Source of the DNA: Cristatella mucedo
Lineage: Eukaryota > Bryozoa > Phylactolaemata > Cristatellidae
Length of the DNA stretch: 64,000 bases
Reading direction: 5' to 3'
Assembly (NCBI GenBank): GCA_009760855.2
Contig: WPIO01000011.1
Span: 5,147,001-5,211,000 of the forward strand
This document shows, one piece after another, positions 1-63,867 of this stretch; positions within the stretch are counted from its first letter, which is position 1; every line of letters starts with the position of its first letter. A program made the translations under genes and the position numbers. Below the pieces are notes generated by a model, which saw only the letters and a list, made by a program, of their open reading frames with translations, was not told the origin of the DNA and did no database searches.

Positions 1-95
1 TAATAATATTAATAATTCACTTGATAAAGCGCCCTCGGAGAACTTAATCTCTCTCTAGGCGCTTTACATTTGCTGTAAAGTGAAATGCGTTTGCC
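1..95 (-). mobile_element. LINE-B 3' end, cut by window edge or truncated
   Basis: AAT tail, then CTTGATAAAGCGCCCTCGGA and the hairpin region to the TTTGCTG box. Similarity ends near base 95. Confidence 0.8.
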
Positions 96-500
96 TAGCT
101 ACGAGGGATGCTGAGTCGGACCTGGAGATTTATCGGCAGATTTTCGCTTCTGTCTGTCCAACCTTTTCCCGTACAGTGGAAGCACATTCCAGGTCATGTT
201 CTGCCCCATGATGCAGTCGCGCACCGAGAGTCATGCACCCCGGTCCCTGGGAATTCGGCACCGGCTTCACGCGAATCCTTTAAATGAAAAAGCACGAAAG
301 CTAAGCCCTGGGCAGCTGTCTCTCTGCGAGTAGGTACGATTTATAAGCAGGCTTGCTGACAACCACCTCATAGCTTTGAAAGGCCGTCGGAAGCTACTGA
401 TTTTTTGCCTGCTTGCTCTGCATATGCAGCGACACCTAAAATTAGGAAGCCCCTCTCGGAGGCTTCGCGACGGCTGAGCTAGGCATTCCCGTCAGCCCGG
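96..500. other. No gene seen
   Basis: Unique-looking sequence between the LINE-B end and the CpG island; no recognisable exon or repeat. Confidence 0.6.
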
Positions 501-1950
501 AGCAGGATTGAAAACCTTGTCGCGTGCACGAGCGCGCCTCGCACGTGCACACAGCCATCGGCTCCAGCTGCGACAAACAGGCGTGCATGCAACGATCGCA
601 CGTCCGAAGAATGTTGCTGCGCTAGGTCGGTAAGGATGAGTTGCAGAAAATTTTGCCGCTGGTCTTGGTAGTCGCCGGTTCAGCTTACAAGGACGACGCG
701 CGACACTGTTATCTTCATTTTTAGCGCTGCGATGTGCCCTTGGGTGTTTCCACTGTGGAAATCCGGCTGCTGACGGTTCAGATCAGCCAGGTTCCGACTG
801 TGGCCCGGCTTGGATCTGCTCAGCAAAAATCTTCCACGGCGCCGGACCCCTGCCGGCTACTCTCTGCTGCCGCCGGGGCCGGACACACGGGCGGCAGCAG
901 TCGGGACCCTCGACACGTACGTCTCCTGCGCCTAAGGAAAAAACTGGAGAAACCCGGGAGGGCTTCGCGTGTGCGGTGCCGGTCTAGGCTGGTTCGGACT
1001 AACCACTTGCGTATTCAGCCCACACTTCACGCTCACATTTTTCCTCACGCAAGTTTTCTCAGCCCGACGAAATCTTTCTCTTCTCCTTACATTTCCTCAT
1101 TTCCGCGAAGCCACGCGAAGCTGAAACGCCGAGCTAAAGTCGACGCCGAACGGCGGAACGGAGAGCTCGGGCGCCAATCAAAGCACGGCTAGCTGAGCGG
1201 AGGGCGCGCGACAGGCAACGCGTGCCGCCGCCCGCCGGTTGGCGGCGCTTGTGCTAGCTGACGGACGGCTCGCGCCGAGCTGCAGTCTCATACGTCTAAG
1301 GCGCCGGGAGCGGCTGCTCAACGGCAGACAGTCGCGCAACTCACCTGCCGCCGCCGCCGCCATCGACACAAGATCGCAGCTCACTGGGGCCGCTCGCTCG
1401 AGTTCGGCACCGCGCGACGGCCAACTAATGCGCAGCCGCCGCCGTCTATTTATATATAGTTACGAGCGCGCGCGCCCGCGGCAGCTAATTTGGCGCCGTT
1501 ACGTCATCGTTAGGCAAAGAGCCAGCTCACTGGCGCCCACCATACTGCACGCAGCCGAAAGTGTGCTGGCTCAAAGAACAAACGAAAGCGTATTAGCCGC
1601 GACGGCGAGACACCCGCTCGACTCGCTGATGCAGTAATGCGTGCGTCCTGAGCCTGGCCGCCGCCGCAAGCCGCAGTTGCAACGAGGGGTCGCAACGACC
1701 GCGGCAACCAAGGAGAATGAAAAAGCGACTGCTGCTGCTCACCTCGACGGCGGCGATAAGGTGGCACCGATAGGCCTCTATTATGCTTCTGTACCTCTCG
1801 TCGGTGTCCTTGAAAAAATAGAAACGACGTCGCTGAGGGCGAAAGCATTCACCTGCTGCAGGCAACCGCGAGCAGCCCAGTCTGTTCGAGCTGCTCGCGG
1901 GCGCCGACTCCGGGTCAGCCAGGACATTAGGAAGAGCGGACGTGGAGAAA
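500..1950. promoter_or_regulatory. CpG-rich island
   Basis: GC- and CpG-rich sequence with no recognisable protein homology in any frame. It contains the candidate minus-strand promoter at 1345-1506. ORFs of 60-150 codons on both strands look like composition artefacts. Confidence 0.55.
1345..1506 (-). promoter_or_regulatory. Candidate CRE/TATA promoter and first exon of an unknown minus-strand gene
   Basis: Read on the minus strand: a CRE-like TGACGTAA (1506-1499), an E2F-like GGCGCCAAA next to it, a TATA element CTATATATAAATAG (1459-1446), then about 60 bases later ATGGCGGCGGCGGCGGCAG (1363-1345) followed by a perfect donor GTGAGT. The spacing is that of a classical TATA promoter with start near 1420. 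The seven-residue coding stub M-A5-G gives no identity, and the rest of the gene would lie left of the window. Confidence 0.4.
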
Positions 1951-2134
1951 CACATGACGTGTCATCACTGGCACGGCTCAAGAGTTTGACTACATATGAA
2001 TCTCATTCTGTCTAGGTTTCAGCCATGAGGCTACCAGGAATGTAGCTTCTTGACTAGTAAAGAGACGGTCAACTGCTAGAATAGGAATAGAATTACTGTG
2101 TACTTAATATGATAACTGACACCCTCACTTGTCA

Positions 2135-2207
2135 GCCGAAATAGCTCAGTTGGGAGAGCGTTAGACTGAAGATCTAAAGGCCCCCGGTTCAATCCCGGGT
2201 TTCGGCA
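2135..2207 (+). tRNA. tRNA-Phe (anticodon GAA)
   Basis: The 73-base cloverleaf is complete: acceptor stem GCCGAAA/TTTCGGC with discriminator A, D arm GCTC...GAGC, anticodon arm TTAGA-CTGAAGA-TCTAA (anticodon GAA), and T arm CCCGG-TTCAATC-CCGGG. The A box (TAGCTCAGTTGG) and B box (GGTTCAATCC) are intact. It is almost identical to the common animal tRNA-Phe, has no intron and no encoded CCA. It is a single copy here and looks functional. Confidence 0.95.
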
Positions 2208-2224
2208 ATCCGGAGCTGACAACG

Positions 2225-2229
2225 TTTTT
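2225..2229 (+). terminator. RNA polymerase III terminator of tRNA-Phe
   Basis: A run of five T, 17 bases after the tRNA end, is the expected Pol III stop signal. Confidence 0.7.
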
Positions 2230-2324
2230 GTTTAGGGATAGTTTTTTCATACGGAATAATGTACACATACTTTACATCTCTGGTCTTGGATATGTATTGA
2301 ACATTTAGCAATTGCAGGATAGAA

Positions 2325-2645
2325 ATAAATGTAAATAAACAAATAAATAAATTCATTTATATAGCACCGTAAGAGAATATAATCTTTACTCTGCTATACT
2401 TCACACTTTCTCTTAGGTGAATGAGAGGAAGTCTGTTGGCTACCGAACGTGTACCGAAAGCTGCTTAGGCTATGAGTGAGCTATACAAAACTCTCCTGCG
2501 AACACCCACAGTCTTAATGACTTTGTGGAGTTACAGACGGAGATGTATGACATTCAGGCGGTTCACATATGCCGCGGGGCTCGAGCCAACGACATCGGCC
2601 AGAGCTTGGTGGGGATGAGCACCTTAACCACAGGGCCAAACCAGC
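2325..2645 (-). mobile_element. SINE-I copy split by a LINE-A insertion
   Basis: The 3' tail and LINE-like end lie at 2325-2392 ((AAAT)n, CATTTATATAGCACCGTAAG). The tRNA-like head lies at 2553-2645 (minus: TTTGGCCCTGTGGTTAAGGT). LINE-A 2393-2551 separates them. Confidence 0.65.
2393..2551 (+). mobile_element. LINE-A 3' end fragment
   Basis: About 160 bases matching the C-terminus and 3'UTR of LINE-A (GAGAGGAAGTCTGTTGGCTA, TTTGTGGAGTTACAGACGGA). It is inserted in a SINE-I copy. Confidence 0.8.
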
Positions 2646-3993
2646 TTGCATGTCAAATTAGAAATGCTGCTAAGGGTTATTCTGTTGCTATATAAATCAG
2701 GCTGTTGGTCAGTCAGTCAACCTATGCATGTTGCCTTTTTTCAGCAGCAAAACAGAAAAACAGTAAGAGAAAGGAAACAGGGCAGGGAGGTGGCCAGGCA
2801 GGCAGGAATGGATGGAGGGAGAGAGACAAAGGAAACACTGGTCCTCACAAACTGAAAAAGCAAATGGGAGGAGCCAATCCATAATAGAAGGATGAGGCCT
2901 ATTGACGACACAGCCAGGCTGGTGCATGAATCCAAGCCCTAGTAGTCTAAAAACCAAGACCGAACTCTCACAAAGTGACTTTTATCGAGTGAATCTCTCG
3001 ACACCGTGTCACGGGGACAAATATCCAATGGTCTTAATTTAGCCCTTAATATATTTATTAGTCTAGCCCTAAAAGAACTGAATCTTTATCCAGTAGCCTT
3101 ATGTCTGCCTAAGGTCTTGAGCCAACGACCTTGGTCGGGAAAAACGAGCATCACTTAACCCTCAGACAATCTTTCATTATTGCAATGCTATTGTCCTGAA
3201 TTAGGAAGCTTGCATTAGAAAGCTGTTGCAGCACCGTCGTGATCAGACGAATTGCACATAGCTGCCTTTGAAATGTGGATACGAAGCTTACATTTTGGGC
3301 TGTAGCTAAATGTCTAGCGACAGGCAGCAGCTGCTGCACACTTCCTCCGTTTGCATTGGGTTTTGAAGGCTAACAGCACACACGGCTCAATTCTAGCACA
3401 ATGCAAGTCCTGCCGTTGGGTCAGCCCAATATCATAGCATGCACCACTGACGAAGCCCACGGACAAAATATCAAATCGATTAACGAAACACGAGACAGAG
3501 CTGAATTTTGGGTAGCCAGGTATCAGAAGATAGATAGGTCGCTTGCTTGCTTGATTGAGGTACCCACTACTGAGCTACCCACTTGCTTGAGGTATTCGCT
3601 ACTCGAAAACCTTGGCCCACCACTGCTCACGAGTCCTGCAAGTACGATGAACATTAGCGGCTTGCCCTCTAAAAGGCACCTGCCTTGCCTGCCTCCTCCC
3701 TGCAATGACCGACACTGCAATGCTCGCCCTGGCCCAGTCGCATTGCTCTCAAGCAGCAGGCTCTCGTGTCGTCACGTCGACACGTCTCTAGGCAACTCTG
3801 CCCCGACGCTCAGGCTCGCTCGCAACGCCGGCAAAGCTGCTCGAGTGCACAGCGCAGTTCCGCTGGCTGGCCACTCCCTTTGGGCACTGCAGCTCAAGGA
3901 AGAAATGCATCTCCACTGGAAGTCTCCACCTCTCCGCCTCCCTTTCAGAACGCCCATCGTCTGCTCGCGAAGTCACTCGTGCCCGTCACTCAC
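2646..3993. other. No confirmed exon; expected place for the 3' end of the RAI14-like gene
   Basis: I searched the minus strand for the conserved C-terminal block of RAI14/UACA and did not see it. A SINE-I relic lies at 3046-3170. Weak AG/GT pairs (for example near 3630-3680) break frame at once. Confidence 0.55.
3046..3170 (-). mobile_element. SINE-I relic
   Basis: TATTTATTAG tail, CCCTAAAAGAACTGAATCTT hairpin region, then GAGCCAACGACCTTGGTCGG. The AATAAA on the minus strand here belongs to the SINE tail and is not good evidence for a polyadenylation site. Confidence 0.55.
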
Positions 3994-45984
<41,991 letters not shown>

Positions 45985-46057
45985 CTGTAATAAAAAACAA
46001 GACAGACGCAATGTTTTAGCTGCACATTCTATGTCGCTTAACAGCTAGCGAGAATAC

Positions 46058-46092
46058 GTGTGTGTGTGTGAGTGTGTGTGTGTGTGTGTGTG
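46058..46092. repeat. (TG)n microsatellite
   Basis: Short TG array upstream of the RAI14-like 5'UTR exon. Confidence 0.9.
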
Positions 46093-46099
46093 TTTCTGT

Positions 46100-47935
46100 A
46101 TGCACCCGAAAGCGTGCATACTGCCGGCAGAGCATTAGCAGAAATGCAAGGTGAGCAGAGCGGTGCAGCTCAGTCGAAGAGGAGAAGGGAACTGACAAAG
46201 TAGGCGCAGCCGTCGAAGAAGAAAGCAGGTAATGACGACCAACGCCCGAGTCTGGTCAGCAGATCAAACCGTGTGGCAAGGTCAAGGTCATACGTCGCTA
46301 CAAGCAGGATGCACGCAGCTGCGAGTGTCGGGGTCTAGGTCCTGCTGAGCATATGCCTCCTGCAGCAGTCGTGCGATAGAAAAGAACGTTCAATTTGCTG
46401 GCCATCTAAAGTGAGCTGCGTGTGCGTTTGGGTTAGCGGCAGCACAGCAACGGACGAGCTGAGCGACGAGCTGAGCGTAGAAAGGAGACCAGACATACTG
46501 AGCCTCGATACTGACGGCAACGTCCTGAAATCATCAATTTCCAAAAAGAGGGTAGCCATACTGAAGCAGTGGCAAGCAAGCTACTCGGAAAGCTCTGCTC
46601 ACAGACCAGAAAGATTGCATCCTACTTTTCAATTCTGCACGAAGCCCAGTTAAGAAGGTTTGGTTGCTAAAAAGACGGATGTGACAGCATTTAGCCATGA
46701 GATCAGTAGAATGTGGGTGGTCACCAGGGATATTTGCAGTGCTTGGTTGGGCCTTGGCATCTCAATTTGACGTTCGGCATTGACAACACAGTCTGGGCTA
46801 CTTCATAACGTTCATCTACTTTCCAAGGCTAGCTCGTATATAGTGGGTCGAGCGTGAAACTAACACAGAGCAGCAACTAACAGACTTCCGGGCTATCAGC
46901 TTTATTATTCTACGAAAAGCTTCAGAATATTAATGAATTAACCGTATTAATTCAAGTAATTAAGAAGAATGCCTCCCTCTGAGATGCCTAATGCATCCAC
47001 GGTGCTGGAAATTTGCTGCAACTCGAAACTCGATGGCAAGCATTCTAAGAGAGGGTGCAACCAGCTTGAGGAACAGCTAAAAATTGCGGTCGACAGCGCA
47101 GCAACTGCAAATTCTGCTCCGCCTCCTCCCTCCGGCAGCGGCTGCTGCCAGTGCCAGACCGAAAGTAGGCTATGCAAAAGCCCAGATGTTTTCACTGAAA
47201 ACGGAACAGCAAAACAAACCGGGAGCAGGTCAAGAGCTGGGCCAATGTACAATGCAGGGCACCAGCCACCGAACAGGTGGTGGCGAAGGTAAGCCGGCAC
47301 GACCCCCCCCCTGCCCGACGTCAGATGCTTCTCACCTGCTCCCCTACTCTGGCACTGACTGTCCTCAGCACACCTGGCCAACAAAGCACAATGCAACAAC
47401 ACACACGAGCAATTCAGTCTCTTGACTCTGACTGGAGCTGGCTGGCCTACGGAGAAATATACCTACGACATGGGCAAAAACAAGAACACGTCGAGAGAGT
47501 GAATGTCCAGCCAATGGGTGTGTGGCAACGAAGTGCTAAGCATAAAGTGGTGCGTGGCGACAAAGTGGAGTGACCAGTTACCAAGTCTCGAAAGTCCCCA
47601 CCTGCATTACGAACGATCGAGCGATAGCAATATTATTGATGTCTCTTGCATAGCAGCCAAAGTTACCCAAATGTCTATTCATGTGCTTTGCAGCTCGTAG
47701 GAAATAGAAACAATAACCCAGAGTTGCTGAAAAGGAAGGTAGCATGCTCAGACAAGGGCATCCAGCCAAGCGTGAGTGGCTGCCGCTGGTTGGTATGACC
47801 TCTGATTTGTAACATGCACTGAGTCAAACACGGACAAGAACTCGGAGCAGACTGAAAAAACGAGTTCACTTGAGGACTTAAGCAAAGGGTGTCGCTCTTA
47901 CCTTTATGCAACAACGTGCTCAGTTTCAGAATGAA
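46100..47935. other. Between the two genes; no confirmed gene
   Basis: Plus frame 46969-47288 (about 106 codons) ends at a good donor (GCGAAG|GTAAGC) but has no homology I recognise and no matching downstream exon. An SSDEL-rich frame at 46411-46653 is equally unsupported. Confidence 0.4.
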
Positions 47936-47939
47936 CAAA

Positions 47940-48580
47940 GGATAGTTCACTCGAAATGAGCCAAGCTAGTGAGGAACAGGTAGGCTTTAAGCTTCTTTTT
48001 GAAGATCGTTGACTAAAGAGACGAAGCTGTCGGTATATTACAGTCGGTAGTGAGCACCAGGCTTTTCGAGAAAACCAGCTGAATGTAGGGTCTCCAAGAG
48101 ATTCGAAGTTCGTTCGAAGTTGCCCAAGTTCAAAGGGCAGTTGAAGGTTCGCAGCACAAGCGATCTAACCTAGTCAGAAGAGATGGTGGTCTAATGAGAG
48201 GTCCGAGGTGAAACTAATTCAATTAAGTAAGCCGAGGCACGAGAATTGAGTCATCCCAAGGTAAGTGACAGAATCTTGCAAGTCGACGCACTGCTTGATG
48301 GCCAGCCGCTGCAGATGTGAGAGAAGTGGTGCACTCTGGCAGTTGCAATGTTCACAACAGGCACGCCTAGTGGAAGAGTGTAGAACCAACTAACCAACCA
48401 ACTGTGAGCATCTGATTGAGCAGGCAGGAGGACCTTAAAGCTGCCAATTATAGGAGTATAGTCAAGATGTCACCAATGCATAGACCAGCAAGGCTGTGGT
48501 GTCCTTATCAAATGGCCGGACCAAATTTTGCATTTTGCAGTTGCAGCTTGCAGTTGCCCTAGCTTGCCATTCTTAAAACA
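47940..48580 (-). mobile_element. LINE-B-related relic
   Basis: Degenerate minus-strand similarity (GTAGGGTCTCCAAGAGATTC; GAGCATCTGATTGAGCAGGC). Confidence 0.5.
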
Positions 48581-48639
48581 TGGTGCCAGAAAAAGACCGC
48601 TTACGATGACCGTCGGGTAAGCCTTGCAGCAGCTCCCCT

Positions 48640-48912
48640 AATCTTGGTCCAGGGGCAAGGCACTTGCTGTTCATGACCCAGGTCAAGGGATCGAGTCACG
48701 ACACGACACGACATGACATCTCGATCCCATGACTTGATGACATCTGGCATGACATCGACATGAAAACTCGATCCCATGACCATATTGCTGGTCATGGGAT
48801 CGAGTCCTCCATGGGGGAATCCTGCATTGCCGTCTAAAAGCTATAGCGATAGCCACTGTGGCTCTTCTGTTGCTCGCTGTAAAAATTAGGCTTCTGAATC
48901 AGCTATGTATAA
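48640..48912 (+). mobile_element. SINE-II copy with internal rearrangement
   Basis: The B-box-like CATGGGATCGAGTCC segment occurs in both orientations and a CACGACACGACACGACATGA repeat is inserted in the head. The body ends ATTAGGCTTCTGAATCAGCT. Confidence 0.6.
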
Positions 48913-48914
48913 TA

Positions 48915-49575
48915 ACTGTAAAGGCAGTACGGTATCACTCAGAAACTTGCTCGGCTGCAGCTATGCACTGCAATCGCCTCAGACAGCAGTGAGTCGGTTC
49001 GAGTGGAACGGATCTTCTGCTCCTCTGAGGCTTGCTGCTCCTGGTTGTCAATCCGTGCTCAGCCAGTCTTTCACTAGATCATGACAGCATCACTGCATGA
49101 TCAGGCGCAGCCCCTTCCTCACATGCCACTGCAGGCATAAGCCATGCTCTTCTCCCGACTAAAGACGGCGCACGCAGGGCGTGTGCACCGCTGGTCAACA
49201 TGCATACGGTTGTCCGGATCCTTGTTGCAGACCCTTGGATTGCCGGTCAGCTCTAACGATACCAGCAAGCTGTCTCCGTGTTACAGGCGACACTGGCATA
49301 ATTCAATATCAGTCTGGAGATATTAGGTGCAATGGAATGTCTGAGTAAGCTGTGGATTTGAAGTCGATCTCATTGGGCAACATAATATCGCCACAGTGGA
49401 TGCCTTCTGTGAATGCAGGTTCATCCAAAGTCATCTGCTGATGTCAGTCCACTGACGGCACATCGTATCAAGAGCACTGTCGAGATTCTGGCAGTCAGAC
49501 AAACCGGAAGCTTAGGGGTCGTAGGAGGTACAATCGTAGCTGCCAACGGCTTCGGCCTCGAGAGCAAGCCCTTAA
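48915..49575. other. Between the two genes; nothing recognised
   Basis: No coding or repeat signal I can name. Confidence 0.45.
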
Positions 49576-49579
49576 ATTG

Positions 49580-50188
49580 CCAGAATGGTCGTGAGCATCA
49601 CAGTTACCACATTACTCCACTTCTCGCCGACCTGCACTGGCTACCAGTAAAGCAACGGATTGACTTTTTTGTAGTTTTGTTGCTCACTTTTAGGTCCCTT
49701 CATTCTTTGGCTCCAGCCTATCTCTCAGATATACTCCCCCATCAGGCCAAGCATCGTACCACCCGCTTTTCGGAATCCAACAGTCAACAAATACCTCGTA
49801 CAAACCTCAAATCCTTTAGAGACCGTGCATTTAGTTCGTATGCTCCCAAAGCCTGGAACTCCCTCCCGACCTGCGTCAGAACATCCCCTGACCTGACCAC
49901 ATTTAAAAAGAACTTGAGAACACGCCTATTTAGGACAGCATTTAATGGGTCCCTGTGATTCGTCCTTGATGTGCTTACGCGTGCTGACATTGTGCATGCT
50001 GCCACTAACCGCATTTGCATACTGACCCTGTGCACGGCACCCCTAACCATTTTATTCATTTTGTTTGTTTATCAAGCATGATATTACTCATAATTCAATT
50101 GCATTCCCTTTGCAGCAAATGTAAGGCGCCTAGAGAGAGATTGAGTTCTCTGAGGGTGCTTTATCAAGTGCATTATTATTATTATTAA
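49580..50188 (+). mobile_element. LINE-B 3' fragment
   Basis: Open from about HHSYHITPLLADLHWLPVKQ to a stop after FRTAFNGSL, then the family 3'UTR, hairpin (GCGCCTAGAGAGAGATTGAG, TTCTCTGAGGGTGC) and (ATT)n tail. It is well preserved. Confidence 0.88.
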
Positions 50189-50189
50189 T

Positions 50190-51000
50190 GGTAACAGGGT
50201 GGGCTCAGTTCACCAATCACCTTAGCACGGACCATGTCGTTAAGTAATCGCTGAGCTGTCTGTTGCATTCTTTCGGCATTCCCACATATGAGCCACCGGT
50301 TCATGACTTGCACTGTAGACAGCAGGCAAAACTCATTTGAGGTCTAGTTCTGCAGGTTGACGAATGACAAGCGTACTTCGTACTCGACGTTTCGGTAAAG
50401 ATGAAGCATCTCCGAGCTTTTCTATAATTTTGGCTCAGTGATACATCTGTCAGCTGCATGTGCAGTGCACAGCTCTAGTTGAACATCCTATAGCCGCTGT
50501 AATGCCATTAGGTCAGAATGTTTAGGACGTAGTTTATTTTGCGTCTAGTAATTCTGAACATTGCTTAACCAACTCCTACCAACACCCAGTGCTGTTGCCG
50601 AAACGCCAGGCTAAATCTCCTGGATGAAGCAGGATTCCTGTTTCGCTTCGCGAATGAGGATCGCCGCGGGATTAGGCTCGGATGCATTCGCTGCTTTAAA
50701 AAAAAATAGTTAACGTGTTCATTGCTTTGACGACAGTCAACACCGTAGCCGTTCGGTTCTAAGCACACATGGCAGCCGGTCAGTAAATAACCCAGTAGCG
50801 AGTGCTTGACTAGAAACAGAGCGGTGTGTGTGTGCAGACAGCATTCGCGTACAATTCCACGAAACGTGCAGCTTCTGCAACGGTAAACGATCTACATCGG
50901 ACACGAGATGGATGTGCTAAGAAAACCAAATGAGTGAATGAACAATCAATCGCTCGTGTGGCACCATGAAAGTGAACGCGTCGCGGGGGAAACAGTTATC
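50190..51000. other. Between the two genes; nothing recognised
   Basis: Left shoulder of the CpG-rich island; no ORF with homology. Confidence 0.5.
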
Positions 51001-52104
51001 CTTCGGACTTCATCGTATCAGTCACACGACCGTTGACTACTAGGCAAGCAATGGGCAGCGTGGGGCATTCGTGCGAGCATCGGCATGTCTGCTTGCCAGA
51101 GTCGAGCGCGACGAAGTTACCCTTCGCAGGGTGCATTCCGACCCATTCTGGTGGACGCTAGACGACAGTAAATGGCAGACGCCGCCGTCGAGTCGTCAGA
51201 CCGGAGCAGATGCGTTGGAGCGAGACTGTTTGGAGCAGCGACTCTCTGGAGCCTCTGGAGCCGACCTCAGCCGCCAGAGTGCCGCCCGCGTGAGAGATTA
51301 ATGCCAAGGACGAAAGTATAGGGAGAATTGCCTTCCCTCCCGAATCACGAAGTCGCAGAGCTAGCAGTTTACGTGGCAGCTGCTGTGCGATCTTCGTGCT
51401 TTTCTCAATCCGCGAGGCGGACGGCATTCCAATTTGGGTTAGCTCAATGGATGCGGCGTGGCGGGCTGTGGGCGAGCTGTGGTCCTCGCCGGACTGTCTG
51501 TCCAGAGGAAATCATTTCGAACTTTTGCGAGGACGCATTGCCCTTCGGAAGGATTCCTGCGAACTAGCGGGTGTGGCAGTCGAAGCAGGACGGGCATGCT
51601 CGGAGGAGCACTCGAGGTCCTAGGCAGGGATTCGATATCCGAGACGGATCGGACCGGCTGCGTCTCTGCGGTGAGTAGATTCCGAATGCTAGGTCGCCCG
51701 GCTCCCTTTACTACACGATCAAAACGTCGCCGAAATCACTTACCAGCGACTATGCAAAGTTATAAGCCACCGACAAGACGGATTTCGGCGTGCGCACGCG
51801 CACACACGCCAGGTACCCTTCCGAACGTAGGCATGCCCCACGATTTCCGGCGCGGAGGCGTCTCCGGTTGCCCAGCGATCAACCGCCGGAGGGCGGCGAA
51901 GCACCGCCATTGGCTGAGGCAGCCTCGAGCTGTTATTGCTCGCCCGCCCTCCGACCTAGCGAGCCGCGGATCGGGCCTCAGCATTACGACTGCTTTTCGG
52001 AAACGCTAGCGGCCTCTCACGTGATTCGTATTCACTGCGGCTATCGTGCGCCGCTGGAGCGGCGCAAACGCCTCCTTAAGTGGATACCGGGGGTCGCTTC
52101 TGGC

Positions 52105-52111
52105 TATATAA
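52105..52111 (+). promoter_or_regulatory. Candidate TATA box of the convertase gene
   Basis: TATATAA sits 185 bases upstream of the start codon inside a CpG-rich region, so a transcript start near 52135-52140 is predicted. An inverted CCAAT (ATTGG) near 51911 lies about 200 bases further upstream. It is sequence-based inference only. Confidence 0.5.
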
Positions 52112-52244
52112 CCGATTCCGCGCCTCTGCGCCTCTTCGATTGGCAATTAGTAATTGAGTTGGTTAGCTTCGCTGGCTGCTGCTTCTGCTTCGGCAGTCGA
52201 GTCGGGGGCGTCAGAAACCTGAACAGCGCGAGATATATTCGAGA

Positions 52245-52256
52245 ATGGCTTCCTAA
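52245..52256 (+). promoter_or_regulatory. Upstream mini-ORF in the convertase 5'UTR
   Basis: ATGGCTTCCTAA, a three-codon ORF, lies between the predicted transcript start and the main ATG at 52290, and terminates 33 bases before it. Such uORFs often damp translation; here this is inference. Confidence 0.45.
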
Positions 52257-52289
52257 GAAGATATCGTCGCGGGTCCGTCGCTCGAGGAG

Positions 52290-63243
<10,954 letters not shown>

Positions 63244-63867
63244 GTAAGTGTCCAGCTCCATCTGCCTCAGCAGTTTGTGTCTCTGCAGTTGTACGACCCT
63301 CCTCTTTTAAGGCAGTGGTTGTGCAGTGGCTGCGAAATGGCAGTCGGGCAACCAGTGTACAGTTTAAAAGCAAGCGAGCCTGCGAAGAAAATCCTTGGTG
63401 AATGCTCGGTTCGCTCGCTACTGCATGAAGAGTGGGCTTCGATTCGCAGCTCAGCCAAAGACCGGCTCGAGGTGACGCAGCATCGTTGCCGTAGCTCCGG
63501 AAAGTGCCAGCTGCAGCTAGCAGCTGAAATCCAAGTAGAAAGGCTACAAACTCAGCGCTTGCACTCAGTTGAACGGAACTGCTGCGTCCGACATCTTTGG
63601 TGGTCGACACGGGCTGGTGCTAGGTTGCTGTTACTGCTGCCCAACGAGAGGCAGCAGCATTAGGGAAGGTCACCATGCCGATCACTGGGAGAAGTCATCG
63701 AGCCGGATGCGCTGCATCGTGCATTCTTCACGCTGCCATATTCAAGCTGAGCCTCCACCTCCTCAAACCTGAGCGTTGAATCGATTTTGCTAATATCGAT
63801 GTGCCCACATACCCCTTAGCTGCTACCACCGTACAGTGTGAACTTGGATCCTTGAACTTCATCCTCC
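63244..63867. other. Convertase intron 3 start; no exon seen
   Basis: A 169-codon frame continues through the exon 3 donor by chance, but its sequence after WYL does not match a subtilisin domain, so it is intronic. Confidence 0.7.

Noticed and set aside
3046-3060. AATAAA (minus strand) as polyadenylation signal of the RAI14-like gene
   Set aside because: It lies in the (TTTA)-type tail of a SINE-I relic and no terminal exon precedes it.
3600-3680. Candidate further exon of the RAI14-like gene with donor CTC|GTGAGC
   Set aside because: The required phase-0 reading meets a stop within five codons, and no homology is visible.
63244-63663. Continuation of the convertase frame beyond 63243 as coding
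   Set aside because: A perfect GTAAGT donor follows WYL and the downstream residues do not resemble the S8 domain.
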